A DNA stretch of 25,527 bases from Chara braunii (lineage: Eukaryota > Streptophyta > Charophyceae > Charales > Characeae): the NCBI GenBank assembly GCA_003427395.1, contig BFEA01000167.1, forward strand, positions 1,518,684 to 1,544,210, in the 5' to 3' direction. Below the pieces are notes generated by a model that saw nothing but the letters and a program-made list of their open reading frames with translations, did no database searches and was not told the DNA's origin. Positions within the stretch are counted from its first letter, which is position 1. The number at the start of each line of letters is the position of its first letter. This document shows positions 16,141 to 25,464 of this stretch, piece by piece. Both the position numbers and the translations under genes were made by a program.

Positions 16141-17873
16141 CCCTCTCACCGTCTATGCTGATGAAGAGGGAGCGATCTTGAAAACCCGTGGTCAGATAGA
16201 TTTGAGAAGGCAAACGTTAATAGGCCTTCTCCGCCAGTTGCTCGACGAGATACATGGAGCCGGGTCAGAAGGTGAACGGCATGTTCACAAACAGTTGAAT
16301 CTACTTGCTGCGGAAGATGAACTGAAGGCCGCTGAAACTACTGTTTAGATGCTGGAAACCGGTAAGCAAGTCAAAGAACTCGTCAAGCAAGGGCGAATAA
16401 CCCTTGATCACTATGTCGCTGAACATCTGGAGAAGATGGACCAAAAGAGAACAACAGGGGGAGGAGGAGGAGGAGATAAAAAGAGACAACCAAATCTCTT
16501 TAAAGAGATCATGGAGGAAAACATCAAACAAGTAGAAAATTCACTATAGGAAGAGAGAATAAAGATAGAAGAATACCGGAGAAAGAAATAAGAAAACGAA
16601 CAGCGATAAAAGAATGTTGGATGAAATGAGGCAACGATTTGATTATGAAAAGACGAAAACTGATCTTGCATTTGTATTGCAGTCCATGATGGCTTATCTT
16701 GTTCACCTTGAGACCAGAATTAACGGTAATACCACATTAGAGACGGTGCCCATACTTCTCAAGGGCAGGGAGGAAGAGGAAAGAAAGGAACCCTAGGAGA
16801 GACTTATGAAGGATGCAATGAAGAGAGTGACGTCGGAAAAACCTGAAGGTTCCAAGCCAGCGGAAAAGAAAGAAAAACCCGCCAAGAAAGGATCGACCAA
16901 GGAAGCAAAAAAGTTGAAAAGAAAGGAAAAGGTAAAAATGAAATTGCGTTTCACGTACAACAACAAGAAGGGAGAAAATATGTTGTTGTGGATAGCGGAA
17001 ATCTAGACTTATTGCAACACCACTCATGTGGAACTTGAGAGTCAGGTAGCATTTTCCATGTCTTGTCTGGGAGAAGCGGCCAAGGTTGTCATAGGCCAAC
17101 GCCGCTAGCTTCGAGGATATGGGTGAGTGGGCCAAAACCTTGACCCTTCGAGAATTTCTCCAAAAGATTAAGGAGAGATTCCTGGACAAGACAACGACCG
17201 ATAAGGCCTTCAATGAACTCACCACGATCTGTCAGAAACGTTGGTCTTCTTTGGATGCATTGTCTCTTGAAGTGGATCGTCTTTTGCAGGTACTGGGATG
17301 AATTTGCAGGACAACCAGGTCCTGTACATGTACTCACGCGCATTGCCCAAGCCGATTTGCGGACAACTCGTGGCCGAGTCCAAGTCTGGTAAGTACAATT
17401 ATAGCCAATTTCACGATCTTGCACTCCAGCATGAGCAAATGACTGCTCAAGTAAAAAAAATGTATGTGTCTGTAGTCAAGAGTGGTTTGGTTGGCAGGTA
17501 TGGGAAGTGGGTCCTGTGGCGGCAAAAGCGATAGGACCACATGCTCGTCATCTTTGACGACGACACCGTTGAGAAATTACCCCTCGATGAGTCCGAGGGA
17601 GGAGGTGATGGCGGCAGCGAGTCTGGAAAGCCTGATGTCATTGCCGTGGTGGCCAACAAGGGTGGCACCAATCAGTGGAAGAAGAAGTGGAGACCACGCT
17701 CCTTCCTTGAGCACCCTGGCATTGCAGCCGAAAAGCCTTGGGAGAAGATGGGCCTGTCACGGGGGGAGTGGCAAGAGCGAGTGGACAACAAACAATGCTT
17801 GAAATGTGGCACTATATGGCACATCATTGTATGGTGCCCTCTCATTCGAAACCCAAAAGGGAGCAGCCCGTAG
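16141..17873 (+). pseudogene. Chromovirus Gag, broken
   Basis: Gag forms the particle and binds the RNA. The N-terminal part (about 16160-16350) reads DEEGAILKTRGQIDLRRQTL and is followed by a charged, probably coiled-coil stretch rich in Lys and Glu (16350-16960) with several stops. The capsid-like part is 17119-17530 (WAKTLTLREFLQKIKERFLD, then MNLQDNQVLYMYSRALPKPI in another frame). The nucleocapsid zinc knuckle at 17796-17837 is intact as C-x2-C-x4-H-x4-C (CLKCGTIWHIIVWC), with Trp instead of the usual Gly before His. The last segment 17541-17873 is open and overlaps the protease frame by about 135 bp in a different phase. The true start is not clear. Confidence 0.72.
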
Positions 17874-18397
17874 GGGTAGCATCAACTTCTACTGAGTTGA
17901 GGGGTTCAAACAAAGGTAAGGCGCCAATAACCCCTTTCAACCCCTCGACACATACGGCAGAGGATGGCTCTTCTTCGGGCCGCCGTCCAGAACACGCTAA
18001 TCCTGTTCTATGTTTTGTCTCCCTGGACGATTCCCTTGACGAACTCGGTACTGAACTCATAGCTCTTAGGAGTTCGTGGGCTAAGAAAGCTAAGTCTAAC
18101 GGTGAACTGATGATGGCAGATATTGAGATTGCACATACTCGAGTAGGTGCCCTGTTAGACCCAGGATCGACGTGGTCCTACATCTCAGAGAAGGCAATTC
18201 GTAAATTGCATCTGGGAATAAACGTAAGAGATTTACCTAGACCTATCACGTCTATGTTGGCTGACAAGAGCACGATTACTGTCTCTCAATGTGTCGATCA
18301 TGTTAAATGCTATTTCAAGACTAAGGAAGGAAATAAACTTCTCCATGAAATATCCTTCCTCATCGAAAAGAACCTACCTTTTGACATGATTCTGTGA
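17738..18397 (+). pseudogene. Chromovirus protease region
   Basis: An open frame of 219 codons covers the protease. The active-site segment is ALLDPGSTWSYIS with the catalytic Asp codon at 18158-18160. The family norm after Asp is Ser or Thr then Gly; here it is Pro-Gly, a form that also occurs in some plant Gypsy elements, so activity is uncertain. The end has SFLIEKNLPFDMIL, the usual strand near the protease end, and then a TGA. The frame is -1 relative to the end of gag, which might be a programmed shift or decay. Confidence 0.72.
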
Positions 18398-18497
18398 ATG
18401 GATTGGCACGAGGAAGCTTAAGGACGAAAAGTCCGAACTAAAAGCGATTAAATTGTATCACAAGTAGCTTTGACTCGTCACTATCTTTTTGTTGCAT

Positions 18498-19560
18498 GAG
18501 TTATCCATCCTTTAAGTCTATTGTCTCAAAGAAGAAGTTGAACGAGGATGTGATGATGGTGCTTGTTAAGCGAGTAGGTGAGTGTTCCTCATCCTATCCT
18601 CCTTCTATTGAGAAGATTCTCGATGAGTATAAGGACTTGCAAACTGAGCCAACGGGAATCACTGAGCGTGCTATCAAGCACACCGTTGAGATCATTCCCG
18701 GTAGTAAGACTCCCTAAGATCCCATCTATCGCGCGTGTCCTAAGGAACTTGAGGAACTTCAAAAAATAACTGCAAGAACTCACTGAGAAAGGATGGATTC
18801 GCCCCAACTCATCTCCTTATGGTGCCCCTGTCTTATTCGTGCCCAAAAAGGAAGGTGAACTTAGATTATGCATTGATTATCGTGGGTTGAATGCCGTCAC
18901 TGTCAAGAACGCGGAACCACTCCCGCGCATTGACGAGTTGTTGGAACAATTGCAGGGATGCAGGTATTTTAGTAAGATTGATTTTAAGTCAGGGTACCAC
19001 CAAAATCGAGGTGGCTCCTGAAGATCAACACAAAATAGCCTTCCGAACCAGGTATGGTCACTATGAGTTCGTGGTTATGCCTTTCGGGTTTACTAATGCT
19101 CCTGCTACCTTCCAAAGGTCTATGAATAAACTATTCCGATAATGGTTGGATCAGTTCGTAGTTATCTATCTCGATGATATCCTCGTGTATAGTAAGACAC
19201 TGGAAGATCACGAGAAGCACCTACGAATGGTTCTTCAGAAGTCCCGCAAGGGTAACTTCAAATTGAATCCTAAGAAGTCGGAGTTCGCTGACCCTGAAGT
19301 ATTCTTAGGGCATATTGTGAACGAAGAGGGACTAAGGCCCAAAGAGAAGAAGTTAACAACAATCAGAGATTGGCCCCAACCTAAGACTGCCATTGAGTTA
19401 AGGTCTTTTCTCGGACTCACTAGTTATTACAAATTTTTTTTAAGGAACTGCTCCTTAAAAACTGCGCCTATGGGAAGACCATTGAAGAAAGAAAAACCTT
19501 GGTTGTGGGATAAAGATTGTGAGTCCTCGTTCAAAAGGTTAAAACATGTACCGACTCACT
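18498..19560 (+). pseudogene. Chromovirus reverse transcriptase, broken
   Basis: The stretch has DEYKDLQTEPTGI, then [65 protein letters not shown] (first Asp), FVVMPFGFTNAPATFQ, and VVIYLDDILVYS with an intact YLDD near 19168. The connection region VFLGHIVNEEG and FLGLTSYYKFF follows. Damage: a stop at 18715-18717, a shift in an A-run near 18762, a one-base shift after YHQ near 19003, and a TAA just before 19143. The catalytic residues are kept although the frame is broken, so this copy decayed mainly by frame damage. Confidence 0.88.
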
Positions 19561-19965
19561 ATCCTGTCTTAAAGATTGTTGACCCTTCTCTCCCTTTCAT
19601 TGTCACGACTGACGCAAGTCAGTATGGAATTGGGGATATGCTACAACAAGATGACGGGGAGGGATATAGACCTATTGAGTTTATGTCTAGGGGACTTCCG
19701 TTAGAGAGAGTGGCCAACTCCACCTACGAACGGGAATTGTATGCCTTTGTTGCTGCACTAGACACCTGGAAACACTACTTGTTAGGGAGACACTTCACTG
19801 TCTACTCAGATCATTCTACTCTGAAGTGGATAAAAACTCAACCGAAAGTCTCTGATAAGTTAGTAAGATGGTCCGCTTTCATTGATACCTTTGACTTTGA
19901 GTTGAAAACAATCAAAGGAAAGTCTAATGTTGTTGCGGATGCCTTGTCGAGGCGTGCAGGTTTCT
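19561..19965 (+). pseudogene. Chromovirus RNase H domain
   Basis: This domain is open and well preserved in the 349-codon frame 19146-20195. It shows FIVTTDASQYGIGDML (Asp), STYERELYAFVAALDTWKHY (Glu), FTVYSDHSTLKWI (Asp) and KGKSNVVADALSRRAG (final Asp). All four acidic residues for two-metal catalysis are present. It is continuous with the RT connection region before it. Confidence 0.9.
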
Positions 19966-21240
19966 TTGGTACGATTGTCTTCTATCTGGATATTGGGAAT
20001 GAACTTAAAGAACAAATACGAAAGGGTTATGTGAACGATCCTATTTGGAGTCCTATTATTGAGACCCTACAGAAAAACCCTGAACTATTCCCTGAGTATC
20101 GAATGACTAATAATATACTCTTCTTTTTGGACAAAACCGAAGAAAGATTGTGTATTCCTCACCAAGAACAGATCAAAAGTCTAATCATTGGGTAATGCCA
20201 TGATATTGAGGGACGCTTTGGCTTTAAGAAGACGTATGTCGATGTAAGAGAACGCTTTGAATGAAAAGGAATGAAAGAGGATGTACTGACATATGTGCGG
20301 ACTTGTCTTGTCTGTCAGAGAAACAAGCCCTCACAGGAGAATCCCTTAGGATTATTGAGACCACTACCTATACCAAGTGAGCCAGGTGAGTCTATCTCCA
20401 TAGACTTCATGAGTCTTACTAAGAGCCGAAACGACAAAAGTCAGGTAATGGTCATTGTAGACCGATTCTTGAAATATGCTATGTTCCTTCCTTTACCTGT
20501 TGAAGCTAAGACTGAAGTAGTTATCCAAAAATTTCAGATGCGATGGCTCTCGGAATATGGGTTCCCAAAAACCATTGTTTATGATAGGGATGTCAGGTTC
20601 ACAGGTATGCAATTGCAAAAGTTGATGGAAGTCTATGGCACTAGGTTGACCATGTCGTCAGGGAGACATCCCGAAACGAATGGCCAAACTGAACAAATGA
20701 ACCGTCTATGCCAGCAACTTTTGCTTATGTATGTACGACCCTATTATATAGATTGGAATGAGAACTTACCTAAGATTGTCGGTGCATATAATAACAGTGT
20801 GCATATTTTTACAGGAAGAACACCTAACGCACTGCATAAAGGTTGGAAACCTCGACGTCCCATTGATGCCTTAACCCAGGACCAGATTCAGAGGTTACCC
20901 CTAAACACTCGTGAATTTGCAGTTTTATGTGAAGAAGATATAAAAAAGGTAAAGGAAAATATTTAGAAAGCCCAACTGCAGATGATTGAGCAGGCCAACA
21001 AACATCGTCGGCCATCACAATTTCAGGAAGGTGATCTTGTATGCGTAAAGTCTAAAGTATTTTCCTTGGAAGCAAATGTATCTCAGAAACTGCTGCCTGT
21101 CTACTATGGACCCTGGGAAGTTCTCAAGGTGATTGAGGATGCAGATGGACCTCCCTACTAGATTGATGTACCCCCACACCTAAAGACCTATCCTGTCTTC
21201 CACGCATCTGAACTGTTACCGTATGTAGAGGGGGAGATGA
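19966..21240 (+). pseudogene. Chromovirus integrase, broken
   Basis: The zinc-binding domain lies at about 20140-20330. The first His is in CHDIEGRFG, where the second His is replaced by Arg; the Cys pair is intact (CLVCQRNK). The core has ISIDFMSL (first Asp), VYDRDVRFTG (second Asp) and HPETNGQTEQMN (Glu), all retained in the 231-codon frame 20271-20966. The C-terminal domain follows with QEGDLVCVKSK, YYGPWEVLKVIED and HLKTYPVFHASELLPYV. Stops interrupt at 20193-20195, about 20262, 20964-20966 and about 21159. The core is close to intact, but no single frame spans the protein. Confidence 0.9.
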
Positions 21241-21284
21241 GTTTCCTAACAGGCCATCTATGTTCCCACCCTCCATGACGGGAG

Positions 21285-21475
21285 GATATGAAGTTGAAAA
21301 GATTCTGGAACAGGCTACTTCTCTACAGGTGGCAGAGGAAGACCGCAGAAGCAGTATCAGAGTAAAGTTCAAGTCTCAACCTCCATCTGAAGCTAGATGG
21401 TTCAGTAAGAAAGAACTACTACCTACGACTCCTGACATTGTTGCTGCATATGAATGCGGGCTAAGAGAAAGGTAA
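21285..21475 (+). pseudogene. C-terminal chromodomain of integrase
   Basis: After a frameshift near 21270, the frame reads YEVEKILEQ, then IRVKFKSQPPSEARWFSKKE and LLPTTPDIVAAYE, ending in a TAA. This follows the chromodomain pattern: a V-E-x-IL strand, a V-K-(F/W)-K strand, an SEA-W turn and a C-terminal helix. The usual G-Y after the lysine is S-Q here, so it is a divergent, possibly group II-type domain. It directs integration into chromatin with particular histone marks, which fits the insertion into a tandem repeat. The 3' LTR starts 42 bp after the stop. Confidence 0.65.
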
Positions 21476-21516
21476 TGTATTTTTGCGATGCAACTTGAAA
21501 TTTGGGCCAGCGGGAA

Positions 21517-22607
21517 TGCAATACCCCGCTTGATATGCCTTGAAGTGGCCCTCAGGCCACACGCAGGCCACAACCCCGATCTGAGGGCTCAAAGGCCAGG
21601 GGGGGGAAATTCCTTTGTTGGCCCACGGCCTGTGCGCCTGACAGTTGACTTTGGTCAACTGCCCAGCGGGCCAAGAGTCAAAGTCTGTATGTACCCAGCC
21701 CAGGCCGCCGGTCAGACACACACACTTGTTTGTATGCAGGTACCAAGACAACATCAGGACCAAGTGAAAGTCTGCAACTGTACACAATTCAGGCCCTCGG
21801 CTGTGAGTCAATCTGGACCACCGTGGGTGGGAGACCTGAGGCAGGTCAACTCGGTCAATCACTACATAAGACCCTGCCTCCAAGGGGTCAACATTCAGTC
21901 TTGCTATGCTGCCTTGATGCTGGCTTGACGCTAGCTAGACGCTGGCTTGACGCTAGCTGGACGCTGGCTTGACGCTGGCTGTACACTGACACCGTGGACG
22001 ACGACGCAGGACTGAGGCAGCATGCTGGCGCCTTCCACCTATCTTCATTGCTGATGTGGCGCATGCCACTTGTCTTCATTGCTTATGTGGCATATGCCTC
22101 TTGTCTTCATTGTTGATGTGGCTTATGCCACTTGTCTTCATCGCTGATGTGGCATTGGCCACGCTGTCTACATTGGTGACTGGACGCGACAAGGAAGGAG
22201 ATCAGGATCTGTGGATGATTGAGGAGGATCGGGATACTTACCCGAGGAGGATGTCGATACTGTGCGCTGTTGATTGTCTTCAACGTCTTCACGAGGGAAC
22301 TGTGCCAAGTGGCACTTCGATGTGATCAGAGCCTGCCAGACTCGTTACTGGATACTGTTTGCTGATGTGGAGGCGAGGGGAAGCCCGGAGCAGGAGTGGG
22401 AAATGTTGGGCTACTCTCTTGGTGGTCATTGATGGTTACTATCTCTTCCACCCTCTAATCTGTCTATTCCCCCTCCACTCTCTTCGTCTACTGGAAGCGA
22501 GACATGGTATCAGAGATCACATTTATGATTATTGGGGACATTGATCAGAGTTGAGTCACTTTGTATTTCGACATCTGGCGAGTATTTTCCAGTATGGGTT
22601 CATTACT
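21517..22607 (+). repeat. 3' LTR of the chromovirus
   Basis: The LTR is 1091 bp, collinear with 13866-14941. It starts TGCAATACCCCG and ends ATTACT. It differs from the 5' LTR by many substitutions and by more copies of the TGACGCTGGCT-type minisatellite (about 21913-21990). The weak purine-rich AGCGGGAA directly before it may be the remnant of the polypurine tract. Confidence 0.93.
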
Positions 22608-22739
22608 CATGTTGTCATTTGATTTAACCGCAGTAACTGGGTGTTGTCATTCGATTGAACCGTAGTAACTGTGTGTTGCCATTTGATTTTACCATAGTAA
22701 CCGCATGCTGCCATTTTATTTTACCGTAGTAACTGTGTG
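22608..22739 (+). repeat. 32-bp tandem repeat between two LTR insertions
   Basis: Four full units of exactly 32 bp start at 22608, 22640, 22672 and 22704, followed by TGTG. Each begins with a variable tetramer (CATG, GGTG, TGTG, CATG), continues TTG(T/C)CATTTGATT-type and ends TAGTAACTG or close to it. One more unit follows the inverted solo LTR at 23798-23829, then a degenerate one. Confidence 0.93.
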
Positions 22740-23797
22740 TGTAATGAACCCAGACTGGAAGATACTTGCGAGACGTCGAAATACGAGATAACTCAGATCT
22801 GAACAATGTCTCCAATAATCATGAATGTGAACTCTGCTACAATGTCTCGTTACCAGTAGACGACGAGAGTGGAGGGGGAATAGACAGTTTAGAGTGTGGA
22901 AAAGATAGTAACATCGATGACCATCACGAAGATAGCCCAACATTCCGCACTCCTTCTCCGGGCTTCCCCTCGCCTCCACGTCATCAAACAGTATCCAATA
23001 ACGAGTCTGAAAGTTCCTGATCACATTACAGTGCCATGTGGCACTGATCCCTCGTGAAGACGATGGAGACAATCAGCAGTATTGACGTCAACCTTAGGCA
23101 AGTATCCAGATCCCAATCAATCATTCACAGATCATGTAGACAGCGTGGCCAATGGCACATCAATGATGAAGACAGGTGGCATGCACCACATCAGCAATGA
23201 GGACAGGTGGCACGCGCCACATCAGCAATGGAGACAAGTGGAACGCGCCACATCGGCAGAGGATGGCGCTCAACGGAGAAGGCGCCAGCATGCTGCCACA
23301 TTTCCGGGTCGTCATCCACAGTGCCAGCACACAGCCAGCGTCAAGCCAGCGTCCAGCCAACATCAAGCCAGTGTCCAGCTAGCGTCAAGCCAGCGTCAAG
23401 GCAGCATAGCAAGACTGAATGTTGACTTCTCGGAGGCCAGGCCTTATGTACTGTTTGACGAGGCTGACTGGCCTCAGCTCTCCCCCCCACGGTGGCTCAG
23501 ATTGACTCACAGCCGAGGGCCTGGATTGCGTACAGTTGCAGACTTCCACTTGGTGCTGATGCTGTCTTGGTACCTGCATACACACAAGTGAGTGTGTCTG
23601 ACCGGCGGCCTGGGCTGGGTCCATGTTGACTTTGACTGTTGGGCCTCAGGCAGTTGAACGAAGTCAAGTGTCGGGCGTTCAGGCCCTGGTCCATTTCGGA
23701 GGGGTCTTTTGCCCCTTCGACCTCACGGCCAGAAGCCGGGGTCGCGGCCTGCGGGCCCCTTAGCCATTCAACGAGGCATAATGAACGGGTTATTGCA
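22740..23797 (-). mobile_element. Solo LTR of a related chromovirus, opposite orientation
   Basis: The plus strand begins TGTAATGAACCCAGACTGG and ends GGGTTATTGCA, i.e. a complete LTR with TG...CA ends in minus orientation. It is collinear with the two LTRs above over 1058 bp, including the minisatellites near 23150-23260 and 23330-23405, but is visibly more diverged, mainly in the U3 end. TGTG flanks both sides (22736-22739 and 23798-23801). No internal sequence is attached, so it arose by LTR-LTR recombination. Confidence 0.9.
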
Positions 23798-23855
23798 TGT
23801 GTTGCAATGTGATTTTACAGTAGTAACTGGGTGTTGCCATTTGATTGATTTTTGT
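23798..23855 (+). repeat. Continuation of the 32-bp repeat
   Basis: One full unit (23798-23829) and a degenerate one starting GGTGTTGCCATTTGATTGAT at 23830. After that the repeat pattern is lost. Confidence 0.85.
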
Positions 23856-24006
23856 GATAATGCTTGTCGTTCATTCAGGTTGTATTTTGGCTCATCTGCC
23901 AAGGCGTTCTGAGGCGTGTGAACAGATATCCGACACAGATTCCTTTGCCAGACCTGGCAGAAGGTCGAATGCTCCTCAGTCATTTCTTGAAGATGAGGTA
24001 ATGGAT
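23856..24006. other. Short unassigned spacer
   Basis: No gene or repeat is recognised between the 32-bp repeat and the foldback element. Confidence 0.4.
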
Positions 24007-24119
24007 CTCACTCCACTACTCACCAAATGTGCAAAATGACAATGAATGTTCGGCTAGAACATGGAAAGATACACAGCATATTTTTTGTCTTTTGTGCATT
24101 TGGTGAGTAGTGGAGCGAG
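24007..24119 (-). mobile_element. Foldback (MITE-like) hairpin element, copy 2
   Basis: The left arm 24007-24041 and right arm 24086-24119 are inverted repeats of each other, about 31 of 35 positions pairing, with a 44-bp loop. The arms hold CTCCACTACTCACCAAATG and a CAAAA-GACA segment. The copy at 12841-12950 has the same order in the opposite orientation, including the TTCCATGTT-TAGC segment of the loop. Size and shape fit a MITE or another foldback element. Transcribed, it would form a long hairpin of the sort that can give small RNAs. Confidence 0.7.
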
Positions 24120-24204
24120 GCCCAATGGAACCTTAGGTGACATCCCCACCTGCTGTTCGTTTTATTCTTACGTGGCATATATGTGCCTAGGAAGATTCTC
24201 ACGC

Positions 24205-24740
24205 CCGGCCGGTCCTGCCCGGCCAGGCACCTGGGCCTGGAAAAAAAAGTTTTTTTTTTTTTTTTGGTTTTCTATCAATCTCCCAGAGGACCCCAAATCC
24301 GGGCTCGTTGCTTTTTTTGCGAGTTGGCTGTCAAGGGTGGGGGAGGGGTTTATATATTGGTTTTAAAGGGGCTGAAGGGGTTTAAAGGGGGATGCCTTTG
24401 TGTGATTCTGTTATTTTCTTTTTTGTCTCTGATTCTGTGAGACCCTCAGCCAAAAGTCGTTTGTATTTCAATTCTAGACAATACTTTTTTTTCCGGAATT
24501 TTCAATTTTTCTGAGTGAGGACGCCGCCCGGGGGGGCCGCCCGGGTAACCGGGCAGGCCAGAAAAACGCCCAGAAATGTATATATATTTATTTTTTGAAA
24601 CCGGGGTCGTTCTGCGCTCGGCGAGAGGACCCCAAATCTGCAACCAAATTTTGGTTCTGGGGGGGAGTTGGGGGGTGCTGGGGTTGAGGGGGTGTCTGTG
24701 ATGTGGCGGAGATGCGTTTTTTTTCTTTTTTTTTGTTGTA
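24205..24740. repeat. Two diverged copies of a ~345-bp G/T-rich repeat
   Basis: AGAGGACCCCAAATC occurs at about 24283 and 24627. Before each lies a GC-rich CCGG...GGCC segment followed by an A/T-rich part, and after each a G-rich part with GGGG and TTGG runs. The copies are strongly diverged. No protein is recognised; the frames are low complexity. Confidence 0.45.
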
Positions 24741-24766
24741 AGGGGTGTGTGTTTATACAAGCGGGG

Positions 24767-24768
<2 letters not shown>

Positions 24769-24854
<86 letters not shown>
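24769..24854. repeat. (GA)43 microsatellite
   Basis: Uninterrupted GA dinucleotides next to the tail end, in its orientation, of SINE-like copy 2. Arg-Glu frames through it are artefacts. Confidence 0.98.
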
Positions 24855-24857
<3 letters not shown>

Positions 24858-25075
24858 GATCCCCTTAACACAGCTCAGACGGCCCATGCAGGCTATCTGA
24901 AGGGTTCTCGCAGCCATGTAGCGCAGACCCCCCCGCCAAAATTGAGGCAGGCAGTGAATATGAAGTAGATCACGAGCTGGCCGAATATATACTCAAGATT
25001 CGAATTCAGGTCTGTGTTTCAGCAGTTATGGGTTGCTCATGTAGCTAGGCCCTGTTTGGTCTCTGCACGTGTTAC
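24855..25075 (-). mobile_element. tRNA-related SINE-like repeat, copy 2
   Basis: In minus orientation this copy has CACGTG (25071-25066), AACAGGGCCTAGCT, a box A-like TAGCTACATGAG (25047-25036), ACCCATAACTGC (25033-25022), a box B-like GAATTCGAATC (25007-24997), then AAGGGGATCC and the long TC tract. The same blocks in the same order and spacing occur at 12953-13185. Box B is better preserved here. The shared internal order supports one repeat family; its tRNA origin is an inference. Confidence 0.45.
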
Positions 25076-25461
25076 ATGCCCAGTTGGGCGTTCCCATACA
25101 TACAAAATGGTGCTTTATAGCGCAGGGAAGACTTTAGATACAAGTCCTGACCTGACCGGGACTGATCCGCGTAGTACAAGATAGCGAAGCAGAATACTAG
25201 AATACTAATGACTAGGCCAATCAATGTTTCAATGCAGATCAAACATACATCATGCTCATCACAAGGTGTGAAGGGGCCTGGCGCTATACACAGGAAAGAA
25301 GCGCCAGGTCCAGACATACACAGACGAAGACGAGGGGATCAGACGAAGAAGAGGAGGGGGGAGATGGGAAAGTCGTCAACACCCAGTCTCGTTACAAGTC
25401 CCAAATAATCCCTCTTCAAAATGTCTGAAGTCCCATGCCGAGTCTGGATCCAATGTCACCA

Positions 25462-25464
<3 letters not shown>
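25076..25464. other. Unassigned stretch with one hairpin
   Basis: No gene is recognised; open frames of 66-81 codons have no motif. The 9-bp arms CCTGGCGCT (25277-25285) and AGCGCCAGG (25300-25308) form a perfect stem with a 14-nt loop. The part from 25320 is purine-rich (GAAGA-type). Confidence 0.4.

Larger units (their letters stand above)
13866..22607 (+). mobile_element. Ty3/Gypsy chromovirus with two LTRs
   Basis: An 8.7-kb element: 5' LTR, initiator-Met-type primer site, long leader, gag, protease, RT, RNase H, integrase, chromodomain, 3' LTR. LTR ends are TGCAAT...TTACA, as confirmed by the inverted solo LTR; the 3' LTR ends in T instead of A. The flanks carry CATG on both sides (13862-13865 and 22608-22611), a probable 4-bp target duplication. 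The coding part is damaged by about ten stops and frameshifts, and the LTRs differ by many substitutions and by repeat copy number, so the insertion is old and not autonomous. It sits in a 32-bp tandem repeat. Confidence 0.93.

Noticed and set aside
22608-22739. CRISPR-like array of 32-bp units
   Set aside because: The units are directly adjacent without spacers, so this is a tandem satellite.
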